Below are positions 55,926 through 64,000 of a DNA stretch of 64,000 nt, one piece after another. A model generated the notes under the pieces. The model was given only the letters and a program-made list of their open reading frames with translations. It ran no database searches and was not told where the DNA came from. The stretch covers positions 496,001 to 560,000 of the forward strand of contig NZ_JAJKFQ010000011.1 in assembly GCF_020966635.1 (NCBI RefSeq), given 5' to 3'. The position numbers and the translations under genes are program-made. Positions within the stretch are counted from its first letter, which is position 1. Each line of letters starts with the position of its first letter. The stretch comes from Stieleria sp. JC731 (GTDB lineage: Bacteria > Planctomycetota > Planctomycetia > Pirellulales > Pirellulaceae).

Positions 55926-56726
55926 TCAGTTCCCTTGTAGAAGTCCGACCATTGTGTCTTGCATCGGCTTTGACGCAGTGACACAGAATTTTGGTAACCA
56001 GTCGTCCAGTTCCGATCCGTCGTAGGCCGTCAGTTGTGCGCCCGCTTCACGCGCGATCACAGTGCCCGCTGCGGAATCCCACGCGCAGACATTGGTCGCC
56101 CAATACCCATCCAAACGACCTGCGGCGACGTAGCACATATTTAATGCACATGACCCCAAGCGACGCAGTGAGCGGCAACGCTCAAGAACTTTCACAAACC
56201 GAACGACTTCGGGTGAGTCGCCTTTGACACCGGCTGGAAAGCTGCATGCGACTAAAGCTTGTGAAAGATCGGTGCAATCGCTGACGTGAATCGGTTCACC
56301 ATTAAGATGGGCACCCTGCCCGTCGACGGCTGAGTAAAGCTCGTTGGAAACTGGGTCCAGGATCACACCTAAGCGCATTTTGCCGTTGTGGTACAAACCG
56401 ATCGAGACGGCAAATGACTGCAGTCGATGGACGTAGTTAACGGTGCCGTCTAACGGATCGACAACCCAGCACGGCGGTGCTTCGGGGGAGCCCTGGCGAA
56501 CGGCTTCTGGTGGATCGTTCTCGCCTTCTTCTTCACCGACAAAGGCGTAGCCTTCGAAAGCGTCCATCAATATCGAGCGGATCGCTTTTTGGGACGCCAG
56601 GTCCGCATCGGTGACCAAGTCTTTGGGAGCTTTTTCAGAAACGGTGCGGCTGCCCCATCGGCTTAACAGTTCTGCAGCCCCGGCCCGGGCGGCTTCGATG
56701 GCAACGTCGAGGTGTTGTTGATTCAC
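55926..56726 (-). CDS. inositol monophosphatase family protein
   Basis: 266 residues from GTG, overlapping the kinase stop by 4 nt (GTGA). IMPase motifs: KDLVTDADLASQKAI, FVGEEEGEND (metal-binding Glu), WVVDPLDGTVNYVH (metal Asp, phosphate loop) and CAWDSAAGTVIAREAGA (third metal Asp). Catalyses Mg-dependent phosphate release from inositol 1-phosphate, histidinol phosphate or 3'-phosphoadenosine phosphates; specificity not readable. Tight linkage to a Ser/Thr kinase and a flavin reductase. Confidence 0.9.
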   Translation of the reverse strand: MNQQHLDVAIEAARAGAAELLSRWGSRTVSEKAPKDLVTDADLASQKAIRSILMDAFEGYAFVGEEEGENDPPEAVRQGSPEAPPCWVVDPLDGTVNYVHRLQSFAVSIGLYHNGKMRLGVILDPVSNELYSAVDGQGAHLNGEPIHVSDCTDLSQALVACSFPAGVKGDSPEVVRFVKVLERCRSLRRLGSCALNMCYVAAGRLDGYWATNVCAWDSAAGTVIAREAGAQLTAYDGSELDDWLPKFCVTASKPMQDTMVGLLQGN

Positions 56727-57844
56727 GGTTCAATTTCAAGTCGTCGAAGTTCTTCTAGCCATAAACGAATGTCATTGTTGTACTCGGTAGCCATGTCGCC
56801 GATAACCAGTTGACGGTGAAAAGCTGCGGCTCCGGTATCGACATGCTCGGCCGCTTCGGCGTTGGGGAACCGGCGTGTCGGGTCTGGAGAGATCAGACCG
56901 AGCAGAAACTGCATCAACAATTCGTTGCGACAAACTTCGCTAGGCAGGACTTCGCGTAGGCGACTAGGCAATTCGATCTTTGCGTTGATCAAATCACGTA
57001 GGTTTTCGTTACCGGCAAAGATGTTCCGTCCACTCAGCAACTCGATCAGAACATAGCCGACGCTAGCCAAGTCACTTCGCGGGGTCGCTCGTTCGTTTTC
57101 GAGCACTTCCGGTGCGGCGTAAAGCGGCGTGCACTCACGTTCCCGGGGTGGGTTCTTGTATTCGATCGCCGAACCCATATCGATCAACTTCGCATGACCG
57201 CTTCGTTTCAACATGATGTTGGCGGGTTTGACATCGCCATGCACGATGCCTTCGCGGTGTAACGCCGCAAGTGCCGCCAAGCAATCACGCATAATCGCAA
57301 CCGCGACACCGGCCTTGAAACGCAAAAAGTCGTGGCCCTGCGTGATGATGACATCGTTGATGTAGCGGAAACGGCGGTTATCAAGATTACGTTTCAGCAG
57401 TGCTAAGCAGTCGGGCGATAGCAGTTGGCGAAGGTCATATCCATCGACCCATTCCATCATCATGATGCGGATGCGATGACGTTCAAAAAAGTTTTGTACC
57501 GCCAGCAGGTTGTCGTGCTGGATCAAGGCGACTTTGGAAGCGATCGTTGCAATGCGTCGCATCGCGTCTTCGTAAGCACGCGCGCTCTGGTAGTGTTCCG
57601 GCGAAAAAATCTTCATCGCGACCGGGACGGTAAATCCGTCCGTGCCGCGATATTCCGTCAAGTAAACTTCGCCTTGCCCACCACGTCCGAGCAGTCGAAT
57701 CATGTGGTGGTGACCGGTCCAACTGATTTTTCGCCGATCGATTAAATGATCGTACCAATGGACAAGATCCGCGTCACCGGCGGCCCGGGGATGGCCGTCT
57801 CGGGTGATCGTCAAGTTAGGTTCGAAACGGGTTGTCGACTCCAT
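56723..57844 (-). CDS. soluble Ser/Thr protein kinase
   Basis: 373 residues, kinase domain only (~45-320), no transmembrane helix or extracellular sensor. Gly loop LLGRGGQGEVYLTEY, Lys in VAMKIF, long insert after the C helix, HGDVKPANIML (catalytic Asp; HGD replaces HRD), LIDMGSAIEY (DMG replaces DFG), APEVLEN. The HGD/DMG combination departs from typical bacterial PknB kinases but keeps catalytic residues. It shares an operon with IMPase (GTGA overlap) and the flavin reductase. Confidence 0.88.
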   Translation of the reverse strand: MESTTRFEPNLTITRDGHPRAAGDADLVHWYDHLIDRRKISWTGHHHMIRLLGRGGQGEVYLTEYRGTDGFTVPVAMKIFSPEHYQSARAYEDAMRRIATIASKVALIQHDNLLAVQNFFERHRIRIMMMEWVDGYDLRQLLSPDCLALLKRNLDNRRFRYINDVIITQGHDFLRFKAGVAVAIMRDCLAALAALHREGIVHGDVKPANIMLKRSGHAKLIDMGSAIEYKNPPRERECTPLYAAPEVLENERATPRSDLASVGYVLIELLSGRNIFAGNENLRDLINAKIELPSRLREVLPSEVCRNELLMQFLLGLISPDPTRRFPNAEAAEHVDTGAAAFHRQLVIGDMATEYNNDIRLWLEELRRLEIEP

Positions 57845-58061
57845 CGAAGTGACGTTCCATCATGTTTGTTGTGGTAGACCGAATCTCGGTGGATCAGCAG
57901 GGTACCGAGTCGTTGATAGGAGGACGGTCCAACCAGGGGAAAAGTTCCACAGCGTTTGCTGCACCCTATTGTCACAGTGTACACCGTCGCGAGCATTGAA
58001 AAAGGCTCGTAAGGAGGGAATCAAGCCCGATCGAAAGGTGGGAGAGCGGACCTGAGGACGA

Positions 58062-59489
58062 TTATTGCCCCTTGCGATGTCGATTCGTCCGGTCTAGACG
58101 ATGACTTTTTTCTTCTTCCGTCAGCATGCCCCACCGCAACGCACGGTCCTGTTCGTACTGTTTGCCTAGCTGCAAAGCGATCGCCGCCTTTGCCATCTCG
58201 TAGCCAAGATAAAACGCATGTCCCGCATCGACATTGTCGGAGATCGGTTGCTGAAGTAGTTGACCGAACACTTCAAACGGGTCTCGGTCAGAGAGATGCA
58301 GGTCACGCGAGACGAGGTGAATGTTTTCATCTTGCGCGAACAGTCGATAGTTGTTGTCTTTGATCGACGACGCCAATTCATCGAACATTTCTGGGGAGAA
58401 CGGCGTTTGCCTCGGATCACGTAACATGATCAGTGCGTCCGACATGTTTTTGGGTGGCGTTTGACGACTGACCGACGCGTACGCTAGCCGCCTTGCCGCA
58501 TCGCATTCACGTACGCTGCTACGAGCCCAGTTGATGACCTCGGTCGTTAGAACGCTTTCGATTCCCAGTTCCTGGCAGATGCCCATTAGCAGCAGATTCA
58601 CGCCAGCGGAATCAACATCGGAAAGCTCCGTCAAGTTGCCAATACCCATCATCATTGGCAGCTCCGGATAGCGTCGACGAACTTCCCAATATCTCACAAG
58701 GCTGTTTGCAAGACCGGCGCCGATCGGTTCCAAAATCGGATCCAATCGCATCGGAACATTTCTTCTCGCGAGATACTCAATTGTGTCATCTAAACTGTCC
58801 AAGTCGTCCGGCGTATCGGGAATTGCGACGACCTCGGTTTGCCAATTTTCGGCAAACTGGCGATTGCTCGAGTTGACACTTAGGACCAATGAGGCCCCGG
58901 CAGCGATCGCCTGTTCAGTTTCTTGGGGATTGAAGGTGTCAATGCTTACACTAGTCCCGAGTTCAACGACGGCCGAAACGTATTTTCCGATCTCGCTAGA
59001 AGGTAAAGACGGATCGCATCCAATATCGATGCGGTCTGCTCCATCGGCGATCATTCGCGCGGCGCGAAGAACCACCGAATCAACGCTCTGGCGAGTGACG
59101 TGGTTGATCTCGGCGATGATTTCGATGTCGTATCGATCCAGATTGACCGGTTCAGCAAGTTGACCAAACAGCGTTCCGATGTCGCGGCAATCTTTGGGGC
59201 CGATCACCAGCTTGGCGCCGATTTGATTCTCAAGAAGGTCTAAGTCTCGGTCGCAGTAACCAGGCAAAACAACATGTGTGACCGAAGGCGGCAGCGAAAA
59301 AGCAGGCCGTGAAAGATGCTTGGCAATCCAGCGAGGCGTCATCAGTGCCGCAACCGTGATGGGCATCACGCCGACGGAGTACTGAAATCCATGACGCGCG
59401 GCCAACTTTGAAACGACATCACGCACTGCCGGAGCAGCCAATTTGCCGGTGACGAAGTGATAGTGTTGGTCTTTGTAATCAGAGTTCAT
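58062..59489 (-). CDS. dihydropteroate synthase-like protein (methanopterin-type C1 pathway)
   Basis: 475 residues. An N-terminal domain (~1-140; FVTGKLAAPAVRDVVSKLAARHGF, VLPGYCDRDL) typical of the DHPS-like protein of archaea and planctomycetes (TIGR00284/DUF6513 group). A TIM barrel with pterin-site motifs follows: ADRIDIGCDPSLPSSEIGKYV (DHPS IDxG), SIDTFNPQETEQAIAAGASLVLSVN, PMMMGIGNLTELSDVDSAG. It is thought to take part in tetrahydromethanopterin synthesis, as planctomycetes carry the H4MPT-linked formaldehyde oxidation route. No other H4MPT gene is in the window. Confidence 0.8.
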   Translation of the reverse strand: MNSDYKDQHYHFVTGKLAAPAVRDVVSKLAARHGFQYSVGVMPITVAALMTPRWIAKHLSRPAFSLPPSVTHVVLPGYCDRDLDLLENQIGAKLVIGPKDCRDIGTLFGQLAEPVNLDRYDIEIIAEINHVTRQSVDSVVLRAARMIADGADRIDIGCDPSLPSSEIGKYVSAVVELGTSVSIDTFNPQETEQAIAAGASLVLSVNSSNRQFAENWQTEVVAIPDTPDDLDSLDDTIEYLARRNVPMRLDPILEPIGAGLANSLVRYWEVRRRYPELPMMMGIGNLTELSDVDSAGVNLLLMGICQELGIESVLTTEVINWARSSVRECDAARRLAYASVSRQTPPKNMSDALIMLRDPRQTPFSPEMFDELASSIKDNNYRLFAQDENIHLVSRDLHLSDRDPFEVFGQLLQQPISDNVDAGHAFYLGYEMAKAAIALQLGKQYEQDRALRWGMLTEEEKSHRLDRTNRHRKGQ

Positions 59490-60293
59490 GCAGGTTCAGT
59501 TTCTGCAACGCGTCATCGGTAATGGAGCGGCGAATTGCACATGGCGTTCATTTTGATTTCGATCATTCGCTTTGAACGATTGGCAGACGCCAATTGAGCG
59601 TCGAAGCGATGAAACTTATCTCCGACAACGCAACCTGTTTCGCGATGCAGGGTATCGCAAATACCACCTTCTTAAATGCCTGTGCTGTCCGCTTTGTTGA
59701 ACGAGTAGGCTTCCTTCAAGCAACAGTGATCTCGAAGTGTGGTATCGCAGCGTGCAAGTCTCGCAGGTCACCGATCAGTGTATCGTAATTGATCAACGGT
59801 ACGTAGTCGCGTTGCGTCTTGTAATGCGATCGTCAGTCGATCAATTCAGGCTCTGTTGAAAGGCTGGTGGTAGCGTTTTCGAATGCTGTATCGATGATGC
59901 GATGAAGGTGACAATCAATGCGGCCGAACAAGTTTTTTAGAACCACCGCTTGACATGCTATTGACGTTTGCGAGCCAGTCCGTACAACTTCAATTAGCGA
60001 GAGATTCGTGATCGATTTTAATGAGCTTGTTGGATACGAGCGAGTTAACTTCGACGTGGCCGGGATCTCTCGTTTTTTTATGCGCTCACATGTCGGATCG
60101 TTACTTCTACACGATCGCCTAACAACGCGTTGTCTTGCGTTTCATGGCTGGATCAAACTGGCCGACTATTTGTCTGCCGAATGAACGAATTCAAGACAAA
60201 GGCCACGCACGCGTTGATCGCAACCCGTCTTCGCAGAGTGTGTGAACAAAGCTGGGGTGTGAACAAAGTTTTCCCTTCCTGTTGTGATTCGCC
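59490..60293. other. 804-bp region without a supported gene
   Basis: It holds a small plus-strand ORF of 64 codons (59594-59788) that I do not trust, a minus-strand coding-like remnant near 59730-59845 (reading about 38 codons from RSHYKTQRDYVPLIN to HFEITVA), and the terminator-like structure at 59998-60079. The rest is unremarkable. A degraded gene is possible. Confidence 0.4.
59998..60079 (+). terminator. long hairpin with T run in the rlu upstream gap
   Basis: CGAGAGAT (59998-60005) and ATCTCTCG (60065-60072) form a perfect 8-bp stem enclosing ~59 nt, followed by seven T (60073-60079). The enclosed region has further pairing potential (ACGAGCGAG region). It may be an intrinsic terminator or the 3' end of an unannotated small RNA on the plus strand; no upstream gene on that strand explains it. 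Confidence 0.45.
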
Positions 60294-60977
60294 ATGAACG
60301 ATTCGTCTGGATTAGATTCGCCAATTGAAATCGTTTGGCAGTGTGACATCGCGATCGCCGTTAATAAACCAAGCGGAATCGCAACTCAGGCACCGGCCGG
60401 TATCGACAGTGTTGAGACACGATTGACCAGTCAACTCGGTCGTGAGGAGGACTACTTGGCTTTCCCACACCGTTTGGATCGCGCGGTGAGCGGAGTATTG
60501 TTGGTCGCGTTAAGCAAACGGGCTGCGCGACTGTTGTCAGGACAGTTTGCAACTCGCAAAACCAGCAAGCAGTACATCGCGATTGTTGAAGGGACGGCTG
60601 ATGTCGATGAGTGTTGGGAGGACTACCTTTGTAAGCTTCAAGGTAAGCCACAAACCGAAGTCGTTTCGGCTGAAACCGAAGGGGCAAAACGTGCAACGAC
60701 AAATGTGTCAACGATCGAGATCGACCGTGACAACAATCAAACCAGACTGTTGCTCAAACCGCACACCGGCCGGATGCACCAGCTGCGTGTGCAAACGTCT
60801 TCTCGCGGATTTCCGATCGTCGGCGACGACTTGTATGGTGCGGAACATCCCGTTGATGCGGTTTCTAGCTCCGGGAATGAAAGCCATAGGCGAATCTTGC
60901 TTCACGCCTGTCAGTTGGACTTTCATCATCCGGTGAGCGGCAAACGCATCAGCGTGTTTGCACCCTGCCCATTTTAG
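60294..60977 (+). CDS. RluA-family pseudouridine synthase
   Basis: 227 residues. Catalytic signature FPHRLDRAVSGVLLVA (Asp of HRLDxxxSG), preceded by AIAVNKPSGIATQ, and followed by KQYIAIVEG, TRLLLKPHTGRMHQLRVQ and GFPIVGDDLYGA. The N-terminal S4 domain common in RluA/RluC/RluD is absent, so it is a compact form. It isomerises uridine in rRNA or tRNA. The target base cannot be read from sequence. Confidence 0.9.
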   Translation: MNDSSGLDSPIEIVWQCDIAIAVNKPSGIATQAPAGIDSVETRLTSQLGREEDYLAFPHRLDRAVSGVLLVALSKRAARLLSGQFATRKTSKQYIAIVEGTADVDECWEDYLCKLQGKPQTEVVSAETEGAKRATTNVSTIEIDRDNNQTRLLLKPHTGRMHQLRVQTSSRGFPIVGDDLYGAEHPVDAVSSSGNESHRRILLHACQLDFHHPVSGKRISVFAPCPF

Positions 60978-61193
60978 ACGCCATCGAATTGATTCCCGTC
61001 GAAGCGGAAAAATGGACGCCATGTGACGGCTCGTCCGGTCCGGCAATCTCTCTGGCGGATGAAAACTTTTGTGTTCCTCGCAGCAGCGTCGAACAGCGGG
61101 TTACTTGGGACCGCCGATCTGCGGTATCTAGACTGAAAGACAGATGTGGGGCACACTCTGGGTGGTCGCATTTCACCAGTTAGGCGTTCTAAA

Positions 61194-62081
61194 ATGACTC
61201 GTATCGGTGCCGTCTCGTACTTAAACACCAAGCCATTGATTTATGGTTTGCGTGAATCGCTACGCGATGGTGATTCACTTGTCTTGAATCTACCCAGTCG
61301 ACTTGCGGAGCAATTGGATCGAGGCGAATTGGATGTCGCTTTGATCCCATCGGTCGAGTACTTCCGTGGGCTGGCTTCGCACCGTCCGAGTGATCCGGCT
61401 GCCAACACAGGTGCTTCCGCTGCAAACGGTGTGTCGGCATCTAAATCGAATGCCGGTTCGACTGGTAGCTACCGAGTGATTTCGGATGCGGCGATTGCTT
61501 GTCGCGGTCCGGTTTGGAGCGTCCGATTGGTCAGTCGGGTGCCCGTTGATAAAATTCGCACTTTGGCGCTCGATGAGGGTAGTCGAACGAGTGCGGCTTT
61601 GGTTCGCGTCTTGCTATGGCAGATGTATCGGCTGCGGCCGGAAACAAAAGTGCTGCCCATCGAACAGCCGCCTGAGACTGCCGATGCGGACGCGATGTTG
61701 ATTATTGGCGACAGGGCGATGCACCCAGAGACCGGTTTGTATGAAGAGATTTGGGATCTTGGTGATCGTTGGTGCCGCCACACCGAATTACCGTTTGTGT
61801 TTGCGATGTGGGTGGCGCGCCCCGGTGTCGATGTGGACTACTTGATTCCGCTTTTGGAATCGTGTCGCGACAATGGTTTGGAGGCGGCCGAATCGATCGC
61901 CCGGCGGTACGCAGCGTCGCATGGGCTGACAACCGAAGACCTGTATCGGTATTTTGCAGAGAACCTACACTTTACGCTTGGAACCCAAGAGCGCGCCGGT
62001 TTGTCAAAATTTCGGCTTGGCTGCGAAGAATTGGGGCTCGTGCCTGCTAGCGGGCAGCAACATGTTCGGACTAACGACTGA
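61194..62081 (+). CDS. mqnA: chorismate dehydratase of the futalosine pathway
   Basis: 295 residues from ATG 61194; the frame is open back to 61146. Motifs: IGAVSYLNTKPLIYGL (start typical of MqnA), VALIPSVEYFRG, TLALDEGSRTSAALVRVLL, IIGDRAMHPE, WVARPGVDVDYL. A Ser/Ala/Asn-rich insert (~74-95) is unusual for the family. It dehydrates chorismate to 3-enolpyruvyl-benzoate, first step of futalosine-route menaquinone synthesis. mqnC begins 8 bp after its stop, so they form an operon. Confidence 0.92.
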   Translation: MTRIGAVSYLNTKPLIYGLRESLRDGDSLVLNLPSRLAEQLDRGELDVALIPSVEYFRGLASHRPSDPAANTGASAANGVSASKSNAGSTGSYRVISDAAIACRGPVWSVRLVSRVPVDKIRTLALDEGSRTSAALVRVLLWQMYRLRPETKVLPIEQPPETADADAMLIIGDRAMHPETGLYEEIWDLGDRWCRHTELPFVFAMWVARPGVDVDYLIPLLESCRDNGLEAAESIARRYAASHGLTTEDLYRYFAENLHFTLGTQERAGLSKFRLGCEELGLVPASGQQHVRTND

Positions 62082-62089
62082 GATTGGTG

Positions 62090-63223
62090 ATGATCGCAGA
62101 GATTTTGGATAAAGCAGTCGCGGGTGAGCGGATCAGCGGCGACGAAGCACTACAGTTGCTCAACAGCCATGACTTGGCTGCAATCGGCGCGGCCGCTGAC
62201 AAGGTTTCACGGCGAATGCATCCCGAGCCGTATCGGACGTACAACGTCGATCGGAATATCAATTACACCAATATCTGCACCGCCGTTTGCCACTTTTGCG
62301 CCTTCTATCGCGGGCCGAAAAGTGATGAAGGCTATGTGCTGCCTCGTGAAGAACTGCTCAAAAAAGTCGAAGAGACCGCAGCGGTCGGTGGGAACCAGAT
62401 CTTGCTGCAAGGCGGTTTGCATCCCAAGTACAAACTGGATTGGTACGAGGAGATGCTTCGGGACATCAAAACGGCGTTTCCGCAGATCAATATTCATGGA
62501 TTCAGTCCACCGGAACTTCATCACTTCACCAAAGTCAACAAACTGTCCATCGAAGAAGTTCTGTCGCGTCTGAAAGAAGCTGGCTTGGGAAGCATCCCTG
62601 GCGGTGGCGCGGAAATTTTGGTCGACCGAGTTCGCGACGAGCTGACTCGTGGAAAGGTGATGAGTGATGATTGGCTGAACGTCATGCGCGTTTGGCACAA
62701 ACTTGGCGGAATCAGTACCGCGACGATGATGTTCGGGCACGTCGAAACGCTCGCCGAACGTGTCGAGCATTTACAGCGAGTCCGCGACCTGCAAGACGAA
62801 ACGAAAGGCTTTACCGCGTTCATTTGCTGGACATTCCAGCCCGATAACACCGACCTAAGCCATGTCCCCGCTAGCGGTTCATTCGAGTACCTGAAAACCC
62901 AAGCCGTTTCGCGATTGTTCCTCGACAACATTCCCAACATCCAAAGCAGCTGGGTGACCCAGGGCTTGAAGATGGGGCAATTGGCCATGCTGTACGGTGC
63001 CAATGATATGGGAAGCTTGATGCTCGAAGAAAACGTGGTTGCGGAAGCCGGAACAGTCCATTTTCTTTCGTTAATGCAGATTCGCGAGGCGATCGAAGAA
63101 CTTGGGTTTCAGCCGCGCCAGCGAGACGTTTTCTACAATTTGGTCTCCGACGAATTGGAGCGTCAGGCGATCGAGGCCAACGGACAAAGCGGTCCAAAGG
63201 ATCTCGTCCAGTTGGCTGTCTAG
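62090..63223 (+). CDS. mqnC: cyclic dehypoxanthinyl futalosine synthase (radical SAM)
   Basis: 377 residues from ATG 62090; TTG 62084 and GTG 62087 in the same frame would add one or two residues. Radical SAM cluster CTAVCHFC (Cys63, Cys67, Cys70) inside NYTNICTAVCHFCAFYR. NQILLQGGLHPKYKLDWYEEML, NIHGFSPPELHHF, GLGSIPGGGAEILVDRVR and TATMMFGHVE follow, the classical MqnC segments. It makes cyclic de-hypoxanthine futalosine. Coupled to mqnA; supplies menaquinone for the respiratory enzymes, including NDH-2. Confidence 0.95.
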   Translation: MIAEILDKAVAGERISGDEALQLLNSHDLAAIGAAADKVSRRMHPEPYRTYNVDRNINYTNICTAVCHFCAFYRGPKSDEGYVLPREELLKKVEETAAVGGNQILLQGGLHPKYKLDWYEEMLRDIKTAFPQINIHGFSPPELHHFTKVNKLSIEEVLSRLKEAGLGSIPGGGAEILVDRVRDELTRGKVMSDDWLNVMRVWHKLGGISTATMMFGHVETLAERVEHLQRVRDLQDETKGFTAFICWTFQPDNTDLSHVPASGSFEYLKTQAVSRLFLDNIPNIQSSWVTQGLKMGQLAMLYGANDMGSLMLEENVVAEAGTVHFLSLMQIREAIEELGFQPRQRDVFYNLVSDELERQAIEANGQSGPKDLVQLAV

Positions 63224-63362
63224 CATGTGCAGGCAAGACGGATTCGCAGCTGCAGGATATAATGGCTTCTCAGATTGCTGATCCGGACGTTGTTGGGCAT
63301 TCGCATTGCGACCACGTCTTCGGTTGGCAAATGCCAGTCAACGCGCCTGCGGATCACAACGC

Positions 63363-64000
63363 ATGACCTTTCGAGTTCAATTAGCGACCTACAACGGGCC
63401 GATGGACCTGTTGCTCTACTTGGCTCGGCGGCAGGAGGTCAGTTTGCATGAACTTTCACTCGCCAAAGTCATCAATCAATACGGCGAGTATCTTGAGTTG
63501 CTTCAGGAATTGGACCTGACCGATATCGGGGACTTCTTGGATCTGGCAAGCACCTTGGTCGAATTGAAGAGCCAAGCCGTGTTGCCAAAAACGATCGAGG
63601 AAGATGAGCCACAGGCCGAGCAACTGGACGATCCGCAAACGGAACTAGTCGAACGACTGTTGCAATACAAGGAAATCCGTGACGCGGCGTCGGTTCTGGA
63701 TGAAATGGCCGGCCGCTGGCAGATGCGGTATCCTCGGTTGTCAGACGATCTTCCCAAACGTCGTATCGATCCCGGAGACCAGCCGATTGCCGACCTCGAA
63801 ATTTGGGACTTGGTCAGTGCTTTCGGGCGGATCATGCGTGAGGCGTCTGGGCCTCCGCCTACAGAGGTGATCTACGACGATACGCCGATCCACGTTTACA
63901 TGAAGCGAATCCACGTGCAGCTTTCCCACGTGTCACGTGTCCCATTGATGGACCTTTTGGATACCGGGTTGCACAAGTCCGCCGTGATCGGATGGTTTTT
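63363..64000 (+). CDS. scpA: segregation and condensation protein A, 3' end cut by window edge
   Basis: The frame starts at ATG 63363 and stays open to the window end, so at least 212 codons are present. Kleisin N terminus TYNGPMDLLLYLARRQEVSLHELSLAKVINQYGEYLE, DIGDFLDLASTLVELKSQAVLP, then the acidic linker and LVERLLQYKEIRDAASVLDEM. ScpA bridges the SMC heads with ScpB in chromosome condensation. The gene starts 139 bp after mqnC and the winged-helix C terminus is probably outside. Confidence 0.93.
   Translation, partial: MTFRVQLATYNGPMDLLLYLARRQEVSLHELSLAKVINQYGEYLELLQELDLTDIGDFLDLASTLVELKSQAVLPKTIEEDEPQAEQLDDPQTELVERLLQYKEIRDAASVLDEMAGRWQMRYPRLSDDLPKRRIDPGDQPIADLEIWDLVSAFGRIMREASGPPPTEVIYDDTPIHVYMKRIHVQLSHVSRVPLMDLLDTGLHKSAVIGWF

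Noticed and set aside
59594-59788. 64-codon plus-strand ORF
   Set aside because: No domain or ribosome-binding site, and the overlapping minus strand reads more protein-like near its 3' half.

Overview
The window looks like a chromosomal segment of a planctomycete, most likely a Rhodopirellula-like member of the Pirellulaceae. This is inferred from a PEP-CTERM protein, a sulfatase, secreted polysaccharide-degrading enzymes, two eukaryotic-type Ser/Thr kinases, a dihydropteroate synthase-like protein of the methanopterin C1 type, the futalosine menaquinone pathway, many GTG/TTG starts and loosely packed genes with weak Shine-Dalgarno signals. I found no insertion sequence, prophage or CRISPR array. 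Both edges cut genes: rplI on the left and scpA on the right.

Layout. 0-1.2 kb: end of rplI, tRNA-Leu(UAG) with a terminator, a tiny membrane protein and a tandem repeat patch. 1.2-16.2 kb: a membrane HPt/CheA-type kinase, GH76 and GH5-like secreted hydrolases, a DUF1593 protein, a lipoprotein FKBP isomerase, a PEP-CTERM protein, a nitroreductase and a 960-residue membrane/leucine-rich protein. 16.4-24.6 kb: a D-amino-acid/murein peptide locus (DUF1611 protein and dipeptide epimerase in a 4-nt overlap, then a beta-lactamase-fold/VanX fusion), a NicO-like permease, and a seven-haem cytochrome overlapping a VOC protein. 25.5-31.4 kb: a TauE permease, DUF4416, an aminotransferase, an ApgM-type phosphoglycerate mutase and a four-ACT aspartokinase. 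31.4-41.7 kb, mostly on the minus strand: surE, ispG, two GT4 glycosyltransferases, a PmtA-like methyltransferase, kdsA, plsC and a lipoprotein with a degenerate transglutaminase fold, i.e. an envelope and lipid block. 41.9-49.3 kb: a low-complexity lipoprotein, a VanZ-like protein overlapping a Ser/Thr kinase-Hsp70 fusion, hemC and a Tat-exported sugar isomerase-like protein. 49.9-59.5 kb: a stand-alone WYL-like protein, NDH-2, a site-2 protease with CBS domains, a sulfatase plus DUF952 pair, a kinase/IMPase/flavin reductase operon and the DHPS-like protein. 60.3-64 kb: a pseudouridine synthase, mqnA, mqnC and scpA.

The most unusual items are the 910-residue kinase-Hsp70 chimera (43.9-46.6 kb), the serine hydrolase-VanX fusion beside dgcN/dgcA-like genes (17.1-21.8 kb), the pseudo-transglutaminase lipoprotein (36.6-38.5 kb), and two dispersed palindromic repeat families in the intergenic gaps. 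All functional statements come from reading motifs by eye; no database search was run.
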